Source: Parasphingorhabdus sp.
Lineage (GTDB): Bacteria > Pseudomonadota > Alphaproteobacteria > Sphingomonadales > Sphingomonadaceae
DNA length: 64,000 nucleotides
Assembly (NCBI GenBank): GCA_030373505.1
Contig: JAUCYS010000001.1
Span: forward strand, 62,001 to 126,000
Direction of reading: 5' to 3'
The position numbers and the translations under genes were made by a program. Every line of letters begins with the position of its first letter. Positions within the stretch are counted from its first letter, which is position 1. The notes under the pieces are model-generated. The model did not search any database, had not been told where the DNA came from, and saw nothing but the letters and a program-made list of their open reading frames with translations. Positions 17,286-25,245 of this stretch are shown here, piece after piece.

Positions 17286-18497
17286 ATGCGTTCAGAATTT
17301 ATCTTCACCTCCGAATCAGTCTCCGAAGGCCATCCGGACAAGGTTTCCGATCAGATTTCCGACGCGATCGTCGATCTGTTCCTGTCCAAGGATCCGGAAG
17401 CGCGGGTCGCGTGCGAAACGCTGACCACAACGGACCGGGTGGTGCTGGCTGGCGAAGTGCGTGGCAAGGGCATGATCGACACCAATGGCAACTGGGCACC
17501 CGGTGCACAGGAAGAAATTCAGACCGCTGTCCGCGAAACGGTCAAGAATATCGGTTATGAGCAGGACGGATTTCACTGGCAGAACCTGACCTTTGAAAAT
17601 TACCTCCACCCGCAGTCAGCCCATATCGCACAGGGCGTTGACGAGAGCGGCAACAAGGATGAAGGCGCCGGTGACCAGGGCATCATGTTCGGCTATGCCA
17701 GCGACGAAACGCCGGAACTGATGCCGGCGACGCTGCATTATTCCCACCAGATCCTGAAGCAGATGGCCAATGATCGTCACAGCGGCGCAGCGCCGTTTCT
17801 GGAGCCGGACAGCAAGAGCCAGGTGACCCTGCGCTATGTCAACGAAGTACCGGTCGAGGCGGTCGCGCTGGTGGTTTCCACCCAGCATGCGCCCGGCTAT
17901 TACAAGGACAGCGACAATCCGGCTTTGTACCAGGAATTGCGCGACTATGTGATGAGCGTATTCCACAAGGTGCTGCCGGAAGGCTTCATCACCGACAAGA
18001 CGGTAATCCACGTCAACCCGACCGGACGCTTTGAAATTGGCGGTCCGGACGGCGACGCCGGTCTTACCGGCCGCAAGATCATCGTCGACACCTATGGCGG
18101 CGCCAGCCCGCATGGTGGCGGTGCCTTTTCCGGCAAGGATCCGACCAAGGTCGACCGCTCGGCTGCCTATATCACTCGCTATCTGGCGAAAAATGTTGTC
18201 GCCGCCGGTCTTGCCAAGCGCTGCGCGATCCAGCTGTCCTACGCCATCGGCGTTGCCGAGCCGCTGTCGATCAATGTCGACCTGCACGGTACCGGCACGG
18301 TGAGCGAAGAGAAGCTGGAAGAAATATTGCCAAAGCTGGTGCGCCTGACGCCCAAGGGCATCCGTACCCATCTCGGCCTGAACAAGCCGATCTATGGCCC
18401 TACCGCAGCCTATGGCCATTTCGGTCGCAAGGCAGAGGGTGACCTGTTCACCTGGGAGAAGACCGATCTGGTGGATGCGCTGAAAGCTGCGCTCTGA
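17286..18497 (+). CDS. metK: S-adenosylmethionine synthetase
   Basis: Makes S-adenosylmethionine from methionine and ATP. The 403-residue protein is full length; the ATP-binding motif EGHPDK near residue 13, the [12 protein letters not shown] hexapeptide region near 118, and the [19 protein letters not shown] loop are all intact. The ATG at 17286 follows AGGAA by seven bases. It sits between lnt and trmB in the same orientation. The leader carries a hairpin that may sense its own product. Confidence 0.98.
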   Translation: MRSEFIFTSESVSEGHPDKVSDQISDAIVDLFLSKDPEARVACETLTTTDRVVLAGEVRGKGMIDTNGNWAPGAQEEIQTAVRETVKNIGYEQDGFHWQNLTFENYLHPQSAHIAQGVDESGNKDEGAGDQGIMFGYASDETPELMPATLHYSHQILKQMANDRHSGAAPFLEPDSKSQVTLRYVNEVPVEAVALVVSTQHAPGYYKDSDNPALYQELRDYVMSVFHKVLPEGFITDKTVIHVNPTGRFEIGGPDGDAGLTGRKIIVDTYGGASPHGGGAFSGKDPTKVDRSAAYITRYLAKNVVAAGLAKRCAIQLSYAIGVAEPLSINVDLHGTGTVSEEKLEEILPKLVRLTPKGIRTHLGLNKPIYGPTAAYGHFGRKAEGDLFTWEKTDLVDALKAAL

Positions 18498-18527
18498 GCC
18501 TGATGTGCCTGCTATATTGCCGGACCA

Positions 18528-19223
18528 ATGACCGCATATAAGGACGGCGACCCGACCACGATTCGCCAGCTCTATGGCCGACGCCAGGGCCATGCCTTGC
18601 GCGATCAGCAGGTGGAGCTGGTGGAAAAACTGCTGCCGCAAATTGCCGTTCCGACCGAGGGTCCGGTAACGGCGGCAGCGCTGTTTGGCACCGACCGGCC
18701 GATGCATTTCGAAATCGGCTTTGGCGCCGGCGAGCATCTGGCCAGCCGGGCCGACATGCTGCCCGATCACGGCTTTATCGGTTGCGAACCCTATCTCAAT
18801 GGCGTGGTTGGCGCGCTGCAGCATGTTCGCGACCAGCATCTCGGCAATGTTCGGCTGCATATGGGCAATGCGCTGGACGTGCTCGAACGAATCCCGGACG
18901 GTTCGCTGAGCTTTGTCTACCTGCTCCACCCCGACCCCTGGCCCAAGGCGCGTCATGCCAAGCGTCGCTTCATGAATCACGGACCGGTGGATCTGATCGC
19001 GGCAAAATTGAAGCCCGGCGGAGAATTCCGCTTCGGAACCGATCACCCGGTCTATCTGGAATGGGCCATGATGATCATGAGCCAGCGGGACGAGTTCGAA
19101 TGGCTGTGCCAAAGTCCCAAGGACTGGATGGTCCGTCCCGGCGGCTGGCCGGAGACGCGCTACGAAGCCAAGGCCCGCAGGCAGGGCCATGATGTGTGGT
19201 ATTTTCGCTACCGGCGCAAGTAA
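18528..19223 (+). CDS. trmB: tRNA (guanine-N7-)-methyltransferase
   Basis: Methylates G46 of the variable loop in a subset of tRNAs, using S-adenosylmethionine. The 231-residue protein has the Rossmann motif I EIGFGAGEHLA, the acidic strand-2 region CEPYLNGV, and the TrmB signature LHPDPWPKARHAKRRF. It starts 30 bases after metK, so the enzyme that makes the methyl donor and this user of it probably share a transcript. Confidence 0.96.
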   Translation: MTAYKDGDPTTIRQLYGRRQGHALRDQQVELVEKLLPQIAVPTEGPVTAAALFGTDRPMHFEIGFGAGEHLASRADMLPDHGFIGCEPYLNGVVGALQHVRDQHLGNVRLHMGNALDVLERIPDGSLSFVYLLHPDPWPKARHAKRRFMNHGPVDLIAAKLKPGGEFRFGTDHPVYLEWAMMIMSQRDEFEWLCQSPKDWMVRPGGWPETRYEAKARRQGHDVWYFRYRRK

Positions 19224-19413
19224 ACCATAGCGGATCCAAACCGTTCATATTGGAACGCTCGGGTTTTTCCCTGATCCCCGCCGAATACACATAAATTTAA
19301 CGATGTTTGTAAAGCATCCTGTGATGCCGATCCTTAACCTTCCTTGTCTATCCGGCGTTTAACAAAACTTGGTCGCGCAGGTTAACAAAATACCGGGAGG
19401 TACACAGCCAGAT

Positions 19414-20376
19414 ATGGACATTGCTCCGACTACCGTTTCTTCGGCGACCGAAGTTCCCGCGCACAATCAAAGCGCAACCCCGGCCGATCTGCAAATCCGA
19501 CCCCGCAATCGCAATTTTGCCAGCGCCGTGATCGAGCGCCGCCGCTGGGTAGGCGGGGACCCTTATGCATCGGCATTTTTCAACGCCCTTTCGGTGACCT
19601 TTCCCGAAGGCGAGATTTTCTTCATCGAATCGCTCAAGAAATTTCGCAAGCGCGTGCCTGCGAAATTGCAGCGGGAGATTCGCGCCTTCATCCAGCAGGA
19701 GGCGATCCACAGCCGGGAGCATCACAGCTTCAACGAGCATCTGAAAGATTGCGACTTTGAAATCGGCCGGCTGGAAGATGCAATTTGCCGCGTCGTCAAC
19801 GGCATTCGCAAGCGGTCGGAATATGACCAGCTGGTGGCGACCATGTGCATCGAGCATATTACCGCGATTCTCGCTGCCGAAGTGATTTCCAATCCCGCGC
19901 ATTTCGAACATGCCGATGAAGAACAGCGCAAATTGTGGCTATGGCATGCATCGGAGGAGGTCGAGCACAAGGGCGTGGCCTATGACACCTGGCTGCACGT
20001 CACCAAGGACTGGACTCCGCTAAAATGCTGGTTCGTACGGTGCAGCTTCATGGCCAAGATCGCTCTAGGCTTTACCAAGAACCGGGCCAGAGGCGTCCTC
20101 GACCTGCTGCGCCAGGACGGCATTTCGGGACCGCGCGCCTGGTGGGGGCTTGCGCATTATGCCTTTTTCGGCAAGGCGCCGTTCCGCCGGACGCTGTGGC
20201 CCTTGCTGCAATTTTTCAAACCCGGCTTTCACCCGTGGGATATCGATGACCGTTCGCTGATCCGGCTCGCCGAAAGCGAATATGAGGCGGCCATCATGGT
20301 CGAAGTGGAGGCCGGTTCCGAACGGCAACAACGCCCCCGCCTCCATCAGATCGAAGAACTGAAAAAAGTCGCCTGA
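19414..20376 (+). CDS. PF10118 family protein (annotated 'metal-dependent hydrolase'), copy 2
   Basis: A 320-residue paralogue of the protein at 12826-13725, with the same ordered motifs: FPEGEIFFIESLKKF, then ExxH in QQEAIHSREH, Glu-His in CIEHITAI, and ExxH in WHASEEVEHKGVAYDTW. It is longer at both ends: an unstructured Thr/Ala-rich N terminus of about 35 residues and a basic C-terminal tail. The ATG at 19414 is used; GGGAGG lies 13 bases upstream, a little far. Unlike copy 1 it has no regulator beside it. Its stop is immediately followed by the convergent acetyltransferase stop. Function unknown; the spacing of acidic and His residues suggests a di-metal centre. Confidence 0.8.
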   Translation: MDIAPTTVSSATEVPAHNQSATPADLQIRPRNRNFASAVIERRRWVGGDPYASAFFNALSVTFPEGEIFFIESLKKFRKRVPAKLQREIRAFIQQEAIHSREHHSFNEHLKDCDFEIGRLEDAICRVVNGIRKRSEYDQLVATMCIEHITAILAAEVISNPAHFEHADEEQRKLWLWHASEEVEHKGVAYDTWLHVTKDWTPLKCWFVRCSFMAKIALGFTKNRARGVLDLLRQDGISGPRAWWGLAHYAFFGKAPFRRTLWPLLQFFKPGFHPWDIDDRSLIRLAESEYEAAIMVEVEAGSERQQRPRLHQIEELKKVA

Positions 20377-20928
20377 TCAGGCTGCCAGCGGTCGCATGTC
20401 GTCGCTGTCCGCCTCATCCTCCAGCAGACAGGACAGTTCTATCGCCCGGACGTCGCTGTTGCGGCCCAGGCTGAACAGCTCCACCGTCCGGCCCGTCGGC
20501 TTGAACCCCAGTTTGCGCAAAACCGAGGCCGAGGCAGGATTGTCGACAAAATGGCTGGCAACCAGCTGTCTGTGCCCAAGCGCCCGTGCGTTCTGCAGCA
20601 CGGCCCGGCCAGCCTCGGTAGCGTAGCCGTTGCCCCAGTACGGGCGGCTGATCCAGTAGCCCAGTTCGATCTCGCCCCGGTCCCGCGAATCGATCCCGAT
20701 GCAGCCGACGAGCCGGGGCTTGCCACCGGTACGGCTGAAGATCAGCCAGCGGGGGTGGTTGCGGTCATCGGGCAGGGACAGGAACTGCCGTGCATCCTCC
20801 AGCCGGTAGGGCCAGGGCGCGCGTGCCATATTGCGGACGATTGCTTCATCATTGATCGCGGCGAACAGGGCACCGGCATCTTCCGGCCAGCCGGGCCTCA
20901 GCAACAATCTTGGGGTAACGGCGAACAT
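20377..20928 (-). CDS. GNAT family N-acetyltransferase (RimJ/RimL-like)
   Basis: A 183-residue acetyltransferase of the Acetyltransf_3 type. It opens with the TPRLLLRPGWPEDAGALF strand-helix unit, has a central GYWISRPYWGNGYATEAGRA stretch that contains the acetyl-CoA pyrophosphate loop (NGYATEA), and the following HFVDNPASASVLRKLGF motif. RimJ/RimL relatives modify N-terminal residues of ribosomal proteins, but many members act on small molecules. It stands alone and ends one base from the PF10118 stop. Confidence 0.88.
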   Translation of the reverse strand: MFAVTPRLLLRPGWPEDAGALFAAINDEAIVRNMARAPWPYRLEDARQFLSLPDDRNHPRWLIFSRTGGKPRLVGCIGIDSRDRGEIELGYWISRPYWGNGYATEAGRAVLQNARALGHRQLVASHFVDNPASASVLRKLGFKPTGRTVELFSLGRNSDVRAIELSCLLEDEADSDDMRPLAA

Positions 20929-21026
20929 CGGGACTCTCCATTGTCAAATTGCGACGCCCCTGTCTTGACTGGTTAGCCCGCTAGCGGGAATCCATGACAA
21001 GACCGTGACGTTACGACAGGGAGAGA

Positions 21027-21056
21027 CAAAAAAAGGGAGAGGATGACCCTCTCCCT
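21027..21056 (-). terminator. intrinsic terminator of rplU-rpmA
   Basis: A nine-base-pair stem AGGGAGAGG (21034-21042) / CCTCTCCCT (21048-21056) with a five-base loop is followed, on the minus strand, by seven T residues. It lies about 70 bases past the rpmA stop. Confidence 0.85.
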
Positions 21057-21124
21057 GAAATTGACGGTTCTGTAGAACCTGCCGGGTCATCCCTCTGGTG
21101 GATAACCCTTTATCGATTATCCGG

Positions 21125-21394
21125 TTATTCTGCGGCTTCCGCCATGAGGTCGACGGACACATATTTGCGGCCGAGCTTGCCCTTGTGGAATTCCACCTTG
21201 CCATCGACGAGCGCAAACAGAGTATGGTCCTTGCCCATACCGACGTTGCGACCCGGATGGGTCTTGGTTCCGCGCTGGCGGATGATGATATTGCCGGCGA
21301 CAACGGCTTCGCTGCCGAATTTCTTGACGCCCAGACGACGGCCTGCGGAGTCGCGACCGTTGCGGGATGAACCACCTGCTTTTTTATGTGCCAT
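21125..21394 (-). CDS. rpmA: 50S ribosomal protein L27
   Basis: Large-subunit protein at the peptidyl-transferase centre. The 89 residues are standard, starting [16 protein letters not shown], so no N-terminal cleavage extension as in Firmicutes is present. It follows rplU after a 3-base gap and ends before a strong terminator. Confidence 0.98.
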   Translation of the reverse strand: MAHKKAGGSSRNGRDSAGRRLGVKKFGSEAVVAGNIIIRQRGTKTHPGRNVGMGKDHTLFALVDGKVEFHKGKLGRKYVSVDLMAEAAE

Positions 21395-21397
21395 GGT

Positions 21398-21913
21398 TTA
21401 GTCCTCTTTCTTCGCAGCCGGCTTCTTGGCTGCTGGCTTTTTCGCTGGCGCCTTCTTTGCGGCAGCGGCTTTGGTTTCGGTTTTTGCAGCAGCCTTTTTC
21501 GCTGGTGCTTTTTCGGCTGCAGCCTTTTCAGCCGGAGCAGCCTTGGCTTTCGCAGCCGGCTTGTCTTCGGCAGGAGCCGCTTCCTTTGCAGGAGCCGCCT
21601 TCTTCGGTGCCTTTTCGGAGCCGATGGCGCTGATCTTCAGGACTGTGTGCTGCTGGCGATGGCCGTTTTTGCGGCGATAATTGTGCCGGCGGCGCTTCTT
21701 GAAGATGATGACCTTCTCGCCTTTTTCCTGTCCGAGTATCTCTGCCGAGACGGTCAGGCCCTTGACGTCCTTGATGTCGTCGCCGTCGCCGGCCAGCAGA
21801 ACGTCGTCCAGGGTTATCGAATCACCAGCTTCACCAGCTAGTTTTTCGACTGCGATAATATCTCCTGCGGCAACCCGATATTGTTTGCCGCCGGTGCGCA
21901 CAATTGCGAACAT
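21398..21913 (-). CDS. rplU: 50S ribosomal protein L21 with Ala/Lys-rich tail
   Basis: The first about 103 residues are a normal L21 (opening [28 protein letters not shown] near residue 80). The remaining about 68 residues are a low-complexity tail of Ala, Lys, Pro and Glu repeats in register such as [12 protein letters not shown], giving 171 residues compared with about 103 in E. coli. The tail is likely disordered and basic and would extend from the ribosome surface. The gene leads the rplU-rpmA operon. Confidence 0.97.
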   Translation of the reverse strand: MFAIVRTGGKQYRVAAGDIIAVEKLAGEAGDSITLDDVLLAGDGDDIKDVKGLTVSAEILGQEKGEKVIIFKKRRRHNYRRKNGHRQQHTVLKISAIGSEKAPKKAAPAKEAAPAEDKPAAKAKAAPAEKAAAEKAPAKKAAAKTETKAAAAKKAPAKKPAAKKPAAKKED

Positions 21914-22119
21914 GGCTATGTTTCCGTTTCAAATTTATGGTTCCAGCGCACAAGGCCGTTAACGCGAGTCTTTGGGCTCACGCTGGAAAGAGTGGGCAGC
22001 TAACCGATGAGACCGGGACTGTCAACCAGCTTAAGGCGATTTTTCGGCAATTCCCTGCCGCATGCCGAGTCGATGGAATTTGCGTTGCAGGCCATGGGGT
22101 GCGGTTCTAAAAGAATTTC

Positions 22120-22638
22120 ATGATAGCAAAAACCCCGCTCCTGTTGTTGACGATCATTGGCCTTTCTGGATGCGCGATGCAGGAAGGCGACTTTCCCTCG
22201 CTTGCCAAGCGCCCTTTTGAAGACGGACCGATGATTGCGGAACCCGATTCTGTCGTGCCGCCTCCGGCTGCCAGCATGTCACCGGCGGTACGCGCTGCCG
22301 TCGAAAAGGCGACCGCGACGAGTAATGCGGCTCACAATGAATTTCTCGCTCGTCTGCCCGCTGTTCAGAAGCAGGTGCGCGCGGCTCGCAATTCGGCCGT
22401 TTCAAGCGAATCCTGGGTGGTCGCACAGATGGAAATGGCGGCGCTGGAAATGACCCGCAGTCCGTCGGTAGAGGCTTTGGCCGATATGGACCGGCTGTAC
22501 CTGCAACAGCTGCAGGCCGAAGCGGACGGCGCAGCTGCCGGCAGTGCGGCGATCGTGGCCGAGCAGAAGCAGGGAATCGCAGAACAAGTCAGCAAGCAGC
22601 AAAGCGCGATAGACGGGCTCAAGGATATCATCCGCTGA
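22120..22638 (+). CDS. hypothetical lipoprotein
   Basis: A 172-residue protein with a clear lipoprotein signal (MIAKTPLLLLTIIGLSGC, modified Cys at 18). The mature part has a short Pro-rich linker, then about 110 residues predicted as Ala- and Gln-rich helices, possibly coiled coil. The residue after the Cys is Ala, which favours sorting to the outer membrane. I recognise no family. It is followed by a PilZ gene in the same direction 95 bases on. Confidence 0.72.
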   Translation: MIAKTPLLLLTIIGLSGCAMQEGDFPSLAKRPFEDGPMIAEPDSVVPPPAASMSPAVRAAVEKATATSNAAHNEFLARLPAVQKQVRAARNSAVSSESWVVAQMEMAALEMTRSPSVEALADMDRLYLQQLQAEADGAAAGSAAIVAEQKQGIAEQVSKQQSAIDGLKDIIR

Positions 22639-22732
22639 TCGGCAATCCCCGGAAAAGCTAATCTATGTTTATGCTGGCCACCGCTGGTTTCGCTAGAGGC
22701 TCGGGCCAGTATAATTATGGCGGATCTGAGTT

Positions 22733-23047
22733 TTGCAGAATAATAATGAAGTCCGGCCGTCGGAGCGCCGGCGCTCGGGTGAGCGAGCGGTTATTGATTG
22801 CACCGTCAAGATCAAGCCGCGCGACCGGAGCTATTTCGAAAGCGTGATGAGCGATCTTTCGACCACCGGTTTTCAGGTGAGCTGTCCCGCCGATCTGGAG
22901 GTTGGCGCCTCCATTCTTGTGGCCATCCCGGGCCTCGAAATGCTGCCGGCCCGTGTCCAGTGGAAGTCAGGTTTTACCTATGGATGCAAATTCGAGCGCG
23001 AATTATATCCGGCCGTCTTTGACCATATCGTACAAAAGGCCCGCTGA
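22733..23047 (+). CDS. PilZ domain protein
   Basis: A 104-residue single-domain PilZ protein, a probable cyclic-di-GMP receptor. The RxxxR ligand motif appears near the N terminus (RRRSGER), and the D/NxSxxG motif as DLSTTG at about 41-46, followed by the beta-barrel with QVSCPADLEVG and WKSGFTYGCKF. The only start in this frame that includes the RxxxR motif is TTG at 22733; two nearby ATGs are out of frame. Its partner is not evident from neighbours. Confidence 0.85.
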   Translation: MQNNNEVRPSERRRSGERAVIDCTVKIKPRDRSYFESVMSDLSTTGFQVSCPADLEVGASILVAIPGLEMLPARVQWKSGFTYGCKFERELYPAVFDHIVQKAR

Positions 23048-23056
23048 TCTGCTCCT

Positions 23057-23614
23057 CTACCGGCTGGCCGCTTCGATGGCCGCCTTGTGGGCCTTGGCAT
23101 TCTCGACATAATGGGCGACGCCCATGCGCATGCCGGCGATCGCCTGTTCCGGCAGGTCGCGCATGAATTTGGCCGGGGATCCGGCCCACAGCTGTCCCGA
23201 GGGAATGCGCTTGTTCGGGGTCAGGGTCGCGCCGGCCGCCAGCATTGCATCGCCCTCGATCACGCAGCCGTCCATCACGGTGGTGCTCAGGCCGACAAAG
23301 GCGCGGTCTTCCAGCGTGGCGCCGTGCAGCATCACCATATGGCCGACCAGCACATCATCGCCGATGATGGTCGGATGGCCATTGGGCGTCGCCGGGGAGG
23401 CGCTGTCGCAGTGGATGGTGCTGCCATCCTGGATATTGCTGCGCGCGCCGATGCGGATGAAATTCACGTCGGCCCGGATCACGCAATTGTACCAGACGCT
23501 CGATTCGGGACCGATTTCGACATCGCCGATGATCTTGCAGCCCGGCGCGATAAAGGCGCTGGGGTGGATTTTCGGGCTCTTGCCGTTGAACGGCAGGATC
23601 AGCGGATCGGTCAT
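23057..23614 (-). CDS. gamma-carbonic anhydrase family protein
   Basis: A left-handed beta-helix trimer protein of about 185 residues with many hexapeptide repeats (IIGDVEIGP; NCVIRADVN; IGARSNIQDGS). The three zinc-ligand His residues of gamma carbonic anhydrases are present: His in TIHCD and the pair in VGHMVMLHGA. PaaY and YrdA members have this shape, with or without strong anhydrase activity. ATG 23614 is chosen because homologues start a few residues before LPFNGKSP; an ATG five codons earlier is possible. It overlaps the end of the upstream GNAT gene by four bases, in a run with hemB. Confidence 0.9.
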   Translation of the reverse strand: MTDPLILPFNGKSPKIHPSAFIAPGCKIIGDVEIGPESSVWYNCVIRADVNFIRIGARSNIQDGSTIHCDSASPATPNGHPTIIGDDVLVGHMVMLHGATLEDRAFVGLSTTVMDGCVIEGDAMLAAGATLTPNKRIPSGQLWAGSPAKFMRDLPEQAIAGMRMGVAHYVENAKAHKAAIEAASR

Positions 23615-24180
23615 ATTCTCGAATTCCATTCGTCTGCAGTGATTTTATAGACAATCGTCGGGTTCAGATCGTCGCCATAATTGGGGTCGTGGAAATCCAG
23701 TTCCGGATAATGGACCATGCCCAGCCGTTTCATCAGGCCCCAGCTCGGTTCGTTTCCGGCTACGGTCAGCGCCACCACGAAGGGTGCGTTCCAGCGAGTG
23801 AAGGCGGCGTTCATCGAGGCGCTTGCCGCTTCCTTGGCATAGCCCTTGCCCCAGGCATCCTCGCGCAGGCGCCAGCCGATCTCGTGCGCGCCGGTCAGCT
23901 TCGGCTGCGGCGCATTGACCCGTTTAAGTCCGCAAAACCCGAGGATTTCCGCGTCGGCCTTGCGCTCGACAATCCAGAATGTATGGCCAAAGTCGCGATC
24001 ATAGCCTTCCAGCCGGGTGAGCGCCGCGTCGAATTTTTCACGGCTTTGCACCCCGCCCAGCCAGCGCATCACATTGCGGGTATTGAGATGCTGCAGGAAC
24101 GGTTCGCTGTCGCCGGCGCGCCATTTGCGCAGGATCAGCCGTTCGGTTTCCAGCACGATATCGGCGGCGGTCTCACCCAT
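23611..24180 (-). CDS. GNAT family N-acetyltransferase
   Basis: A 189-residue acetyltransferase of the RimJ/RimL type. It has the opening LETERLILRKW, the middle GAHEIGWRLREDAWGKGYAK stretch (acetyl-CoA loop GKGYAKEA), and the NEPSWGLMKRLGM motif. Its ATG at 24180 lies eight bases inside the end of hemB and its end overlaps the carbonic-anhydrase-like gene, so the three genes are translationally coupled. The substrate is unknown. Confidence 0.88.
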   Translation of the reverse strand: MGETAADIVLETERLILRKWRAGDSEPFLQHLNTRNVMRWLGGVQSREKFDAALTRLEGYDRDFGHTFWIVERKADAEILGFCGLKRVNAPQPKLTGAHEIGWRLREDAWGKGYAKEAASASMNAAFTRWNAPFVVALTVAGNEPSWGLMKRLGMVHYPELDFHDPNYGDDLNPTIVYKITADEWNSRI

Positions 24181-25174
24181 GGAGCAGGCGCGCCGCATCG
24201 GCGGCAAAATAGGTCAGGATGCCGCTGCAGCCGGCGCGCTTGAAGGCGATCAGTTTCTCCATCATCAGCGCGTCATGGTCGCCAATGCCGGCGGCGGCCC
24301 CGGCCTTGACCAGCGCATATTCGCCCGACACCTGATAGGCGAAGACCGGCACGTTGAATTCCGACTTGGCCCGATAGATGATGTCGAGATAGGCAAGGCC
24401 CGGCTTGACCATCACGCTGTCGGCACCCTCGGCAATGTCGATGGCGATCTCGCGGATCGCCTCGTCGCTGTTGGCCGGGTCCATCTGATAGGTTTTCTTG
24501 TCGCACTTGAGCAGGCCGCCCGATCCGACGGCATCGCGGAACGGACCGTAAAAGGCGCTGGCATATTTGGCGGCATAGGCCATGATCTGGACATTGTGAT
24601 GATGGGCCAGTTCGAGCACGTCGCGGATCGCACCGACTCGGCCATCCATCATGTCGGACGGGGCGATGATGTCGGCACCGGCATTGGCCTGGTTCAACGC
24701 CTGCTTGGTCAGCATGTCGAGCGTCCGGTCATTTTCAACATAGCCGTGCTCGTCGATCAGCCCGTCCTGGCCGTGGCTGGTATAGGGATCGAGCGCGACG
24801 TCGGTCAAAATGCCGATATCATTGCCCAGCGCATCCTTTACCGCTCTGGTGGCGCGGCACATCAGATTGTCGGGGTTGAGCGCTTCCTTGCCCTCGTCGC
24901 TGCGCCTGTCGGCAGGCGTGTTGGGAAACAGGGCGATGCAGGGAATGCCAAGATCGCGGGCCTCGCGAGCGCGCTCGACAATGCCGTCGACCGACCAGCG
25001 GGAAACGCCGGGCAGAGTGGTGACGGGCTCCTCGACGCCTTCGCCTTCGGTAATGAACAGCGGCCAGATCAGATTGGCGGGAGACAGGCGGTTCTCCCGG
25101 ACCATCTCCCGGCTCCAGCCATGGGAGCGCGTGCGGCGCAATCTTGTATGCGGAAAAGAGGCTTGCTGTTTCAT
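24173..25174 (-). CDS. hemB: delta-aminolevulinic acid dehydratase (porphobilinogen synthase)
   Basis: Condenses two 5-aminolevulinate molecules to porphobilinogen for haem synthesis. The 333-residue protein has both Schiff-base lysine regions (AYAAKYASAFYGPF and MVKPGLAYLD). The metal site reads DVALDPYTSHGQDG with Asp where zinc enzymes have Cys, so it belongs to the magnesium-dependent group known from Pseudomonas and Bradyrhizobium. Its ATG at 25174 begins the standard N terminus. It heads a compact run with a GNAT protein and a carbonic-anhydrase-like protein. Confidence 0.97.
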   Translation of the reverse strand: MKQQASFPHTRLRRTRSHGWSREMVRENRLSPANLIWPLFITEGEGVEEPVTTLPGVSRWSVDGIVERAREARDLGIPCIALFPNTPADRRSDEGKEALNPDNLMCRATRAVKDALGNDIGILTDVALDPYTSHGQDGLIDEHGYVENDRTLDMLTKQALNQANAGADIIAPSDMMDGRVGAIRDVLELAHHHNVQIMAYAAKYASAFYGPFRDAVGSGGLLKCDKKTYQMDPANSDEAIREIAIDIAEGADSVMVKPGLAYLDIIYRAKSEFNVPVFAYQVSGEYALVKAGAAAGIGDHDALMMEKLIAFKRAGCSGILTYFAADAARLLHG

Positions 25175-25245
25175 GGCGGATGCTTAGCCGAGCGGGCAGC
25201 GCCGCTCAACTCTTCTGTGCAACTCTTTGGTGGCCGGGTTCGCCT

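Noticed and set aside
17616-19190. A 524-codon frame opposite metK and trmB
   Set aside because: Shadow of the conserved genes; composition is that of a reverse-complemented coding region.
21914-22119. A possible tRNA or small RNA between rplU and the lipoprotein gene
   Set aside because: No cloverleaf, no CCA end and no strong terminator seen.
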